From: an uncultured Limnohabitans sp.
GTDB lineage: Bacteria; Pseudomonadota; Gammaproteobacteria; Burkholderiales; Burkholderiaceae_C
Assembly (NCBI RefSeq): GCF_937889215.1
Contig: NZ_CALBEX010000229.1
Location: 1-5,750 of the forward strand
Direction: 5' to 3'
Length of the DNA stretch: 5,750 nt
Positions 1 to 5,469 of the stretch are shown one piece after another; positions within the stretch are counted from its first letter, which is position 1; the number at the start of each line of letters is the position of its first letter. The notes under the pieces are model-generated. The model ran no database searches. It was given only the letters and a program-made list of their open reading frames with translations, and had not been told where the DNA came from. A program made the position numbers and the translations under genes.

Positions 1-974
1 AGATTCTGACCCGCCCCACCGTCGAGGCCACAGGTGCACTGATGCGCGACGCCCGCACCGACGTGATTTTGGCCACCGGCGGTACGCCCATGGTGCGCGC
101 CGCTTACGGCTCGGGCAACCCCGCCATTGGCGTGGGCTCGGGCAATGTGCCGATTTATGTGGACGCCAGCGCCGACATCGAAGCCGCTGCGCAGACCATT
201 GTGACGGCCAAGAACTTTGACTACGGCAGCCCCTGCTCGGCCCCATCGGTGCTCTTGCTGCACGCCAGCATCGCCGCGCAGATGCAGCAAGCCCTGGCCC
301 GCCAGGGTGCTCATGTGTGCACCGAAGAAGAAGCACAGAAAATTCAGAACCACGCCTTTCCTGGTGGCAAGTTCAACGGCAAGGTGGTCGGCCGTCCCGC
401 GTTTGAAATTGCCCAAGCCGCAGGCGTGCAGGTGCCGGTGGATTGCCAGGCGCTGGTGTGCCCCATCGCCAACCCGCAAGCGGGCCATGTACTGCTCAAA
501 GAAAAACTCTCGCCGATTTTGGGTTGCGTGGTGGTGCAGGACATCGACCAAGCCATTGGCGTGGCGCGCCTCATGCTGCAGCACAGCGGTGCGGGCCACA
601 CCTCGGGCATCCATTCGGCCAGCGCCGAGCAGGCCGTGGTCTGGGGTGCGGCACTCGACTATTACCGCGTGGTCGTCAACGGCTCCACGGTGCATGACAG
701 CACCGGTGCCAACACCGGCTTGCCCTACACCTTCACCATCGGCACAGGTTACGCGGGCAAAAGCTCGGTGGACTGCAACGTCGGCCCCGAGCTGCTGGTC
801 AACTGGAAACGCGTGGCCTTTCCGCTGCCGGGCGGCTGGGCCGGGGCCATGGCCTCGGGCGCAGCCCTGTCTGCCGGTGTGTCAGCGGCACCAAGCCAAC
901 TGTCCACCCTCACGCCTGAACTTCAGGCCATGGTCCTGCGCATCGTGCAGGAAGAACTCGAATACCTTCGCTGA
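1..974 (+). CDS. CoA-acylating aldehyde dehydrogenase of a microcompartment, 3' part (5' end outside window)
   Basis: The reading frame is open from base 3, before the first ATG at 42, so this is the C-terminal part of a longer enzyme (numbering below is from that ATG). The family oxidises an aldehyde with NAD+ and CoA to an acyl-CoA and is the signature cargo enzyme of metabolosomes (EutE/PduP/AdhE-N superfamily). Visible motifs are ATGGTPMVRAA and GVGSGN (residues 11-35, cofactor region), GSPCSAPS with the likely catalytic Cys65 (codon 234-236, aligning with the ICASEQ cysteine of AdhE), GAGHTSGIHS at 182-192, and NVGPELLVNWKRVAFPLPG near 246-264. The catalytic domain ends there. An Ala/Ser/Gly/Pro-rich linker (about 265-290) follows, then an amphipathic helix (291-310) that looks like an encapsulation peptide. 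The next gene starts 9 bp downstream. The substrate aldehyde cannot be told from this part; family assignment is firm. Confidence 0.93.
   Translation, partial: ILTRPTVEATGALMRDARTDVILATGGTPMVRAAYGSGNPAIGVGSGNVPIYVDASADIEAAAQTIVTAKNFDYGSPCSAPSVLLLHASIAAQMQQALARQGAHVCTEEEAQKIQNHAFPGGKFNGKVVGRPAFEIAQAAGVQVPVDCQALVCPIANPQAGHVLLKEKLSPILGCVVVQDIDQAIGVARLMLQHSGAGHTSGIHSASAEQAVVWGAALDYYRVVVNGSTVHDSTGANTGLPYTFTIGTGYAGKSSVDCNVGPELLVNWKRVAFPLPGGWAGAMASGAALSAGVSAAPSQLSTLTPELQAMVLRIVQEELEYLR
912..971 (+). other. Candidate C-terminal encapsulation peptide of the aldehyde dehydrogenase
   Basis: The last 20 codons encode a short predicted amphipathic helix, with hydrophobic residues spaced 3-4 apart (L294, M297, V298, I301, V302, L306, L309) and Glu/Gln/Arg on the other face. 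It is joined to the catalytic domain by a flexible Ala/Ser/Gly/Pro linker. This layout matches the encapsulation peptides known to target cargo to microcompartment shells. The peptide role is inferred from pattern and context. Confidence 0.7.
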
Positions 975-983
975 AAGCCTCCC

Positions 984-1598
984 ATGTCCACTTTGCGCAG
1001 TTATATTTTTCTGGACCGCTTGCAGCCACAACTGATGTGTTTGCTCGGCTCCACCGCCCGCGGTTTTTTGCCACGCCACAACGACGCGGCTATGGTCATC
1101 GAAGTGGCCCCCGGCATGGACATCGAGTGGCTGACCGACATCGCCTTGAAGCACGACAACGTCAAGCCTGGCAATCTGGTGGTGGAGCGGCAGTTTGGCT
1201 ATCTGGAGTTTCACGGCCAGTCTTCTTCGTCCGTCAAATCGGCGGGTGCCGCGGTGCTCGAAGCCATGGGCGTGAGCGAGAAAAGCGTGCTCAAGCCCGA
1301 AATCCTGGCCTCCAAAGTCATTGACCGGGTCGACGGCTACCACGCCTTTTTGATCAACCGCAGCAAGTCCGGCAGCATGCTCTTGCCCGGCGAGTCGCTC
1401 TACATCATGGAGATGACCACCTCGTCGTATGCGCTGCTGGTGGCCAACGAGGCCGAGAAGGCCGCCAACATCAAACTGATCGACTGCCGCTTCATGGGTC
1501 CAGCCGGTCGCTTGTACCTGTCGGGCAATGCGTCGGACGTGCGGGCCGCTGCTGCCGTGGCCGAGGCCGTGATCCGCGACGCAGGAGGTGCTGCATGA
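984..1598 (+). CDS. Tandem-domain BMC-T shell protein, permuted CsoS1D/CcmP-like (204 aa)
   Basis: This is a trimer-forming shell protein with two BMC domains. Domain 1 covers about residues 4-96 and carries LRSYIFLDRLQPQ, IEVAPG and VVERQFGYLEFHG. Domain 2 covers about 105-200 and carries AFLINRSKSGSMLLPGESL, ANEAEKAANI and GRLYLSG. The LQPQ, EVAPG and ERQFG signatures and the order of elements match the circularly permuted double-stacking trimers CsoS1D and CcmP. In those proteins an adjacent Glu-Arg pair gates a large central pore; the equivalent here is E68-R69. Such trimers are thought to pass bulky metabolites or cofactors. The gene begins 9 bp after the dehydrogenase with only a weak GAAAG ribosome site (973-977), so it may depend on coupled translation. 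Its stop overlaps the next start (ATGA, 1595-1598). It is a diverged paralogue of the gene at 3202. Confidence 0.92.
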   Translation: MSTLRSYIFLDRLQPQLMCLLGSTARGFLPRHNDAAMVIEVAPGMDIEWLTDIALKHDNVKPGNLVVERQFGYLEFHGQSSSSVKSAGAAVLEAMGVSEKSVLKPEILASKVIDRVDGYHAFLINRSKSGSMLLPGESLYIMEMTTSSYALLVANEAEKAANIKLIDCRFMGPAGRLYLSGNASDVRAAAAVAEAVIRDAGGAA

Positions 1599-2566
1599 GC
1601 ACTGACGCTTTGCGCGACCAAATTCGGGCGCAGGTGCGCACGGCTTTGGGGGCAGGCCGAGCCAAGGATGACCCCGCTTCGGTGGCCGCCTTGATGCGCC
1701 GCTTCGAACAAGGTTACGAGATGGTCAGTGCAGAAGCCATCGTGGCCTGCTTTGCCCCCGATGTGGTGTGGACCTTGCCCGACTCGCGCGTGCTCCGTGG
1801 CCGCGAAGCCTGCCGGGCGTTCTTGAAAGAGCGCTTTGCCAGCCCTACAGGCCCCAAGTTCTCGGATTCGCACATGAACGTGCTGGGTCAGACCGTGGTG
1901 CAAAACTACAAGGTGGGCGTGCCTTTGCCCGGTGGCCAGTCGGTCACGCTGGACGGCACCGACGTGTACCAGATACGCGATGGCCTGATCGCCGTCAAAG
2001 ACGCTTATTGGAAGCAAATTGGCGCGCCCAAGCCTGCTGCTGCACCTGCACCTGCTGCCCCGGCGGCAGCGTCAGCGAATACGCCCGCGACTGGGCCGCA
2101 GGGCGTGGTGGTGCCCTTGCGTGTGGGCACCGCTGCGCAAGCCGCCTCGCTGACCGACCTGTTCAAGCGCCTGGCCGCCAGCCCTGCGCTGCTGCAAGCG
2201 GCGCAATCGGGCTTGCTGCGTTTTGACATGCGTGTGGACGAAGCGGCGGTGAAAGCCGTGGCGGCCTCTGCTGGTACATCCGGTGGTGCCTCGGCCATGG
2301 CCGCCACCACTGCCATCAACCCGGCCGCTTGCTGCCCCTCGTGCAAAGAAGGCAAAGCCTGCGAGTGCAAGAGCGACACCTGCGACATGCACGATCACAA
2401 AGAAGACGTGCCCGAACTCCAAGGCGTGATCGGCGAGAAGCTGCTCAAAACCTTGCCCGCCAGCGTCAAAACCGTTCGCATCCACCCCAAAGCGGTCTTG
2501 ACCCCTTTGGGCAAAGAAGCCCTGCGCAAGCGCGGCATCACCATTGACCGAGGAGCCACCGCATGA
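1595..2566 (+). CDS. Composite microcompartment-associated protein: NTF2/SnoaL-like domain, Ala/Pro linker, Cys/His cluster, cargo-type C-terminus (323 aa)
   Basis: Not a gene I can name. Residues 4-19 form a possible amphipathic helix. Residues about 28-145 resemble an NTF2/SnoaL-like cone fold: MRRFEQGYEMVSAEAIVACF, then FAPDVVWTLPDSRVLRGREA, then TDVYQIRDGLIAVKDAYW. Residues 146-168 are an Ala/Pro linker. Residues 183-215 (SLTDLFKRLAASPALL, then LLRFDMRVDEAAV) and 291-318 (KTVRIHPKAVLTPLGKEALRKRGI) resemble short helix/strand segments seen in other microcompartment proteins such as EutT/EutQ-type ones. Between them is a cluster of six cysteines (C246, C247, C250, C256, C258, C263) plus H266 and H268, a possible metal or Fe-S site. 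NTF2-like folds are either small-molecule enzymes (isomerase, cyclase, hydratase types) or binding modules, so the activity is open. A strong ribosome site, AGGAGGTG (1583-1590), precedes the start. Both ends overlap neighbouring genes by ATGA. Confidence 0.88.
   Translation: MSTDALRDQIRAQVRTALGAGRAKDDPASVAALMRRFEQGYEMVSAEAIVACFAPDVVWTLPDSRVLRGREACRAFLKERFASPTGPKFSDSHMNVLGQTVVQNYKVGVPLPGGQSVTLDGTDVYQIRDGLIAVKDAYWKQIGAPKPAAAPAPAAPAAASANTPATGPQGVVVPLRVGTAAQAASLTDLFKRLAASPALLQAAQSGLLRFDMRVDEAAVKAVAASAGTSGGASAMAATTAINPAACCPSCKEGKACECKSDTCDMHDHKEDVPELQGVIGEKLLKTLPASVKTVRIHPKAVLTPLGKEALRKRGITIDRGATA
2330..2398 (+). other. Cysteine/histidine cluster, candidate metal or Fe-S binding site in the composite protein
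   Basis: Residues 246-268 hold CCPSC, then CEC, then C, then HDH, all within 23 residues and flanked by charged residues. The spacing (C-C-x2-C-x5-C-x-C-x4-C-x2-H-x-H) suits Zn, Cu or Fe-S coordination. It does not match a standard ferredoxin motif. Metal binding is inferred from residue content only. Confidence 0.55.
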
Positions 2567-2832
2567 AAACAGGAACCGTGATCGGCCGCATCGTGGCCAG
2601 CAAGCGACTGCCGGAATTGCCTGCGGGTGCCTTGCTGGAAGTGCAACTGGACTACCCCAAGGACGTGGTCGTTTGCTACGACCCGCTGGGCTGCGGCATC
2701 GGCGAGCGCGTGATGATCACCATCGGCGCACCCGCTGCCTGGTGGTTCGCTCCTGCGCACCCGCGTGTGGTGGCCGATGCCTTGGTCATTGCATCACTCG
2801 ACAAATACGACACCCCCACACCGATGCGTTGA
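2563..2832 (+). CDS. BMC-P pentameric vertex shell protein, EutN/CcmL family (89 aa)
   Basis: This protein forms pentamers that cap the vertices of the polyhedral shell. The length and fold signature match the family: GTVIGRIVASKRLPELPAG at the N-terminus (residues 3-22), LLEVQLDY, then the loop CYDPLGCGIGERVMITIGAPAAW (38-60), and ADALVIASLD at the end (71-80). The family loop usually reads DxxGAGxGE; here the middle Ala is Cys44. Paired Trp60-Trp61 are a small oddity. It starts within the stop of the preceding gene (ATGA, 2563-2566) behind a good GAGGAG ribosome site (2550-2555), suggesting coupled translation. Its own stop codon lies in the loop of a terminator-like hairpin. Vertex proteins are needed in only 12 pentamers per shell, which fits placement before that hairpin. 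Confidence 0.95.
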   Translation: MKTGTVIGRIVASKRLPELPAGALLEVQLDYPKDVVVCYDPLGCGIGERVMITIGAPAAWWFAPAHPRVVADALVIASLDKYDTPTPMR

Positions 2833-2848
2833 CGCAGCGGTATTTTTT
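2820..2848 (+). terminator. Terminator-like hairpin overlapping the BMC-P stop codon (possible attenuator)
   Basis: The left arm ACCGATGCG (2820-2828) pairs with CGCAGCGGT (2833-2841) with a single A-G mismatch (2824/2837). The loop TTGA holds the BMC-P stop codon, and ATTTTTT (2842-2848) follows directly. This is the form of an intrinsic terminator, yet it lies inside the shell operon, upstream of BMC-H. It could be a partial terminator relieved by ribosomes, or a hairpin that sets mRNA ends and stability. Confidence 0.75.
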
Positions 2849-2889
2849 CCCTCACCCTTTCCCTCAACCCTTTCTTTTTAACCCCTCAA
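2841..2889 (+). promoter_or_regulatory. G-free, pyrimidine-rich leader before the BMC-H gene
   Basis: These 49 bases contain no G on the plus strand and are almost all C and T. They include an imperfect tandem repeat of TTCCCTCACCCTTT (2847-2860) and TTCCCTCAACCCTTT (2859-2873). The stretch should be unstructured in RNA. Such a leader could favour ribosome loading through protein S1, or act as a Rho loading site, being C-rich and G-poor. No convincing -35/-10 pair was seen in it. Confidence 0.5.
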
Positions 2890-2893
2890 GGAG
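2888..2893 (+). promoter_or_regulatory. Strong ribosome binding site of BMC-H
   Basis: AAGGAG lies 6 bases before the ATG at 2900, directly after the unstructured leader. This fits the high copy number hexamer proteins need. It also fixes the start, giving a 90 aa protein that lines up with PduA from its first residues. Confidence 0.8.
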
Positions 2894-2899
2894 ACTCAC

Positions 2900-3172
2900 A
2901 TGTCACAAGCTATCGGAATGATCGAAACCAAAGGTTATGTTGCTGCCTTCGCTGCCGCTGACGCCATGGTCAAAGCCGCCAACGTCAACATCGTTGGCAA
3001 AAAAGAAGTCGGTGGCGGCCTCGTCGCCATCATCGTCTCGGGCGACGTGGGTGCCGTCAAAGCCGCCACCGAAGCCGGTGCTGAAGCCGCGGGCGCAATC
3101 GGTGAAGTGGTGTCTTGCCACGTCATCCCACGTCCACACGCTGACGTGTCCAAAGCCTTTGACGGCAAGTGA
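2900..3172 (+). CDS. BMC-H hexameric shell protein, PduA/CcmK-like (90 aa)
   Basis: This is the main facet protein of the shell: hexamers tile into sheets and their central pores admit small metabolites. It is a single canonical BMC domain of normal length with [20 protein letters not shown] (residues 5-24), [20 protein letters not shown] (27-46), [13 protein letters not shown] (48-60) and [10 protein letters not shown] (74-83). The pore loop is around V37-G38-G39-G40. K25, N28 and R78 line up with the PduA residues K26, N29 and R79 that hold neighbouring hexamers together, so sheet formation looks intact. The gene is preceded by 67 bp of non-coding leader, unlike the overlapping genes upstream, and is followed after 29 bp by a second BMC-T. 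The sequence alone does not identify the metabolite that passes the pore. Confidence 0.98.
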   Translation: MSQAIGMIETKGYVAAFAAADAMVKAANVNIVGKKEVGGGLVAIIVSGDVGAVKAATEAGAEAAGAIGEVVSCHVIPRPHADVSKAFDGK

Positions 3173-3201
3173 TCGCAGGCTGCTGCAGATAAGGAGGCCG
3201 C

Positions 3202-3879
3202 ATGGCCACAAGCAAAAAAGCCACCGCGGCCACGAAACCGCCCACCAAGCCGGCCGCTGAGCTTCGGGTTTACCTGACGCTCACAGACCTGCAGCCCCAG
3301 TTCTCTTCGTGGATGAGTTCGCCCTTGGGCGCACGCGGCTACGTGGCGATGCAAGGCACCAACGCGCTGCTGGTCGAAATCGCCCCCGGGCTGTCCATCC
3401 AGCGCGTGATTGACTTGGCCCTGAAGGCCGAGCCCACGCTCGAGCCCGGCATCCTGGCCGTGGAGCGGCAGTTCGGCGTGCTGGAGTTGCACAGCAACGA
3501 CAGCGCGGCGCTGCAGCGTGCTGGCCAGGTCATTTTGGACTGGATGGGCGCCAAGGCCCAAGACCAGCTGCGCCCGCACCTGCTGTACAGCGACATTCTG
3601 GAAGACGTGACCGATCAGCACGCCGTGCTGATGAACCGTACACGCCAAGCCAGCATGGTGCTGCCTGGCCAAAACATGCTGCTCATGGAAGTGGCCCCGG
3701 CCCTGTTTGGTGCCCACATGGCCAACGAAGCCGAAAAAGTCGCCCCCGACCTGACCCTGGTCGAGTGCAGCATGATCGGTGCCAGTGGCCGCATGTACCT
3801 GACAGGCAGCATGGCTTCGCTCGAAAAAGCCAAGGCCCATGTGGAGCAACTGCTCTCGGAGATTCCGGGCAGGGGCTGA
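3202..3879 (+). CDS. Second tandem-domain BMC-T shell protein with basic N-terminal tail (225 aa)
   Basis: A paralogue of the 984-1598 protein with the same permuted double-BMC layout. Residues 1-20 are a Lys/Ala/Thr/Pro-rich tail absent from the first copy. Domain 1 (about 21-116) has LRVYLTLTDLQPQ, EIAPG and AVERQFGVLELH. Domain 2 (about 125-218) has AVLMNRTRQASMVLPGQNML, ANEAEKVAPDLTLVECSMIG and GRMYLTG. The likely pore-gating pair is E88-R89, as in CsoS1D-type trimers that stack face to face. Differences from copy 1 lie mainly in the segment after the NR motif (RTRQAS versus RSKSGS) and in the loops, suggesting the two trimers have different pores or partners. A perfect AAGGAGG site (3191-3197) sits 4 bases before the ATG. 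This is the last gene of the operon; a terminator begins 19 bp after its stop. Confidence 0.92.
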   Translation: MATSKKATAATKPPTKPAAELRVYLTLTDLQPQFSSWMSSPLGARGYVAMQGTNALLVEIAPGLSIQRVIDLALKAEPTLEPGILAVERQFGVLELHSNDSAALQRAGQVILDWMGAKAQDQLRPHLLYSDILEDVTDQHAVLMNRTRQASMVLPGQNMLLMEVAPALFGAHMANEAEKVAPDLTLVECSMIGASGRMYLTGSMASLEKAKAHVEQLLSEIPGRG

Positions 3880-3897
3880 TGCTCTCTGATTCGGTTG

Positions 3898-3948
3898 AAA
3901 AACCTGCCAGGTCAGGGCTTTTGCGCCCGAAGCTTGTCAGGTTTTTTT
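3898..3948 (+). terminator. Terminator closing the microcompartment operon, possibly bidirectional
   Basis: AAAAACCTGCCA (3898-3909) pairs with TGTCAGGTTTTT (3935-3946), with one mismatch. Inside lies a second small stem, GGGC (3915-3918) with GCCC (3925-3928). A run of seven T (3942-3948) follows, and the A run on the left makes it workable on the other strand too. It separates the shell genes from gnd. It falls in the open frame upstream of gnd, which argues against any gnd start before it. Confidence 0.82.
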
Positions 3949-4062
3949 GCGCCCCTTGATGGCGACAGCTGCGCGACACCTGGCGCATCGACCGCCAACG
4001 ACAATCCGCATGCTCGCTCTGTTGGTGGATGCGGCGATGGAATAGAAAGGGTCAACGCAAAC
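3949..4062 (+). promoter_or_regulatory. Presumed promoter and leader region of gnd
   Basis: About 110 bases between the operon terminator and gnd. The gene needs its own promoter here if the terminator works, but I found no convincing -35/-10 pair. The only clear signal is a GAAAGGG ribosome site at 4045-4051, which is 11 bases before the ATG at 4063 and supports that start. Confidence 0.4.
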
Positions 4063-5469
4063 ATGCAAACCATGGACATCGGCCTTGTGGGCTTGGGCGT
4101 GATGGGTGAAAACCTGGCCCTGAATTTGGAGCGCAATGGTTTTTCGGTCAGCGGTTTTGATTTGAACGCCGAGCGCAGGAAGAGCTTCAGCCAGCGCACC
4201 CAAGGCCTGAGAGCTCAAGCCGCGTCTTCATTGCCCGATCTGGTGGCCAGTCTGGCCATGCCTCGGCGCATCTGGATGATGGTGCCCGCCGGAGCGGCAG
4301 TGGACGAGGTGTTGACCCAGATGCGCCCCTTGTTGTCGGCAGGCGACGTGCTCATTGACGGTGGCAACACCTTGTTCACCGACACCCAGAGGCGCATCGC
4401 TGCGCTGCAAGGCTCGGGCATTTTGTATGTGGGGGCTGGCGTGAGCGGTGGTGAAGATGGCGCTTTGCACGGCCCAGCTCTCATGCCCGGTGGTTCGCCC
4501 CAAGCCTGGCCGCTGATCCAATCCCTGATGCAAGCCATGTCGGCCAAGGCCGAAGACGGCCAGCCCTGCTGCGAATGGATGGGTCCTGGTGGTGCGGGTC
4601 ATTTCGTCAAGATGGTGCACAACGGCATCGAATACGCCGACATGCAGATGATTTGCGAGGCCTATGCCTTCATGCAAAAGTTGGGCTTGTCAGCGGCAGA
4701 AATGAGCGAAGTGTTGACCACCTGGAACGAGGGCGAGCTGGGCAGTTACCTGATCGACATCACCGCACAAATCCTTCAACACACCGACCCTGAAACCGGT
4801 GTGCCTTTAGTGGACATGATCTTGGACACCGCCGAACAAAAAGGCACAGGCAAATGGGCCAGCCAGGTGGCGCTTGATTTGGGCGTGCCCGCGCCGACCA
4901 TTGCCGAGGCGGTGTTCGCCCGCACGCTGAGCGCCATCAAGACCGAGCGCGTCGCAGCTGCCCGGGTTTTGCACGGGCCACCTGCATCACCGTGGCCTGA
5001 GCGTGGTGCGGTCTTGGCCCAGCTGCGTGGGGCCTTGATGGCCGCCAAGGTTTGCGCCTATGCCCAGGGCTTTGCCCTCATGCGGGCCGCCGACCGCGAA
5101 CACCAGTGGCATCTGCCCATGGCCCAAGTCGCCAAGGTCTGGCGTGCGGGCTGCATCATCCGCGCCAACCTGCTCGAAGACATCCGCCGCGCCTTTCAAA
5201 CTCAGGCCGATTTGCCCAATTTACTGGTGGACCCGCACTTTGCCCGCGTCATGGCCGACAGCCAGCAAGACTTGCGGGAAGTCGTGGCCGCAGCTGCACT
5301 GCGCGGCGTGGCTATGCCTGCATTCATGAGCGCCTTGAGTTATTACGATGCCTACCGCTCAGCACGTTTGCCCGCCAACTTGCTGCAAGCTCAGCGCGAT
5401 TATTTTGGGGCACACACTTACCAGCGCACCGACAGGGCGGGGAAGTTTCATACGCGATGGATGGCTTGA
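4063..5469 (+). CDS. gnd: 6-phosphogluconate dehydrogenase, decarboxylating (468 aa)
   Basis: Converts 6-phosphogluconate to ribulose 5-phosphate, CO2 and reduced nicotinamide cofactor in the cytosolic pentose phosphate pathway. The frame is open from 3895, but ATG 4063 has a GAAAGGG site and gives 468 aa, the same length as E. coli Gnd. The N-terminal Rossmann domain has GLVGLGVMGENLALN; IDGGN (N102), GVSGGEDGA (S128, G129, G130), and GPGGAGHFVKMVHNGIEYADM with the catalytic K183, N187 and E190 follow. The helical C-terminal domain includes ILDTAEQKGTGKW, AGCIIRANLL and QRDYFGAHTYQRTD with substrate-binding R445 and H451. All catalytic residues are present. Unusual features are D33-L34-N35 where E. 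coli has Asn-Arg-Ser for the NADP phosphate, and Pro75 where E. coli has Lys in the MVKAG motif; both point to NAD use. It is separated from the shell operon by a terminator, so no functional link to it is shown. Confidence 0.97.
   Translation: MQTMDIGLVGLGVMGENLALNLERNGFSVSGFDLNAERRKSFSQRTQGLRAQAASSLPDLVASLAMPRRIWMMVPAGAAVDEVLTQMRPLLSAGDVLIDGGNTLFTDTQRRIAALQGSGILYVGAGVSGGEDGALHGPALMPGGSPQAWPLIQSLMQAMSAKAEDGQPCCEWMGPGGAGHFVKMVHNGIEYADMQMICEAYAFMQKLGLSAAEMSEVLTTWNEGELGSYLIDITAQILQHTDPETGVPLVDMILDTAEQKGTGKWASQVALDLGVPAPTIAEAVFARTLSAIKTERVAAARVLHGPPASPWPERGAVLAQLRGALMAAKVCAYAQGFALMRAADREHQWHLPMAQVAKVWRAGCIIRANLLEDIRRAFQTQADLPNLLVDPHFARVMADSQQDLREVVAAAALRGVAMPAFMSALSYYDAYRSARLPANLLQAQRDYFGAHTYQRTDRAGKFHTRWMA

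Noticed and set aside
217..1035. Overlapping plus-strand open frame of 272 codons
   Set aside because: It is an Arg/Pro/Ser-rich shadow of the aldehyde dehydrogenase frame with no family resemblance.
1400..2017. Minus-strand open frame of 205 codons
   Set aside because: Antisense shadow of the first BMC-T and the composite gene, with no recognisable domain.
2842..2899. Internal promoter for BMC-H
   Set aside because: The region is T-rich but shows no -35/-10 pair at usual spacing. It is better described as an untranslated leader.
2935..3849. Minus-strand open frame of 304 codons across BMC-H and BMC-T
   Set aside because: Long antisense frames are common in GC-rich coding DNA. The His/Gln-rich product has no recognisable motif and lies opposite two certain genes.
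3895..4062. Longer gnd start at 3895 (56 extra residues)
   Set aside because: The extension runs through the operon terminator, has no ribosome site, and would make the protein much longer than the family's 468 aa. ATG 4063 has a GAAAGGG site.
3949..4062. TTGATG (3956-3961) as -35 of a gnd promoter
   Set aside because: No AT-rich -10 lies 16-18 bases downstream; the sequence there is CCTGGC-like.
4072..5469. Alternative gnd start at ATG 4072
   Set aside because: It would put the ribosome site 20 bases away; 4063 has better spacing and gives the family length. The difference is only three residues.
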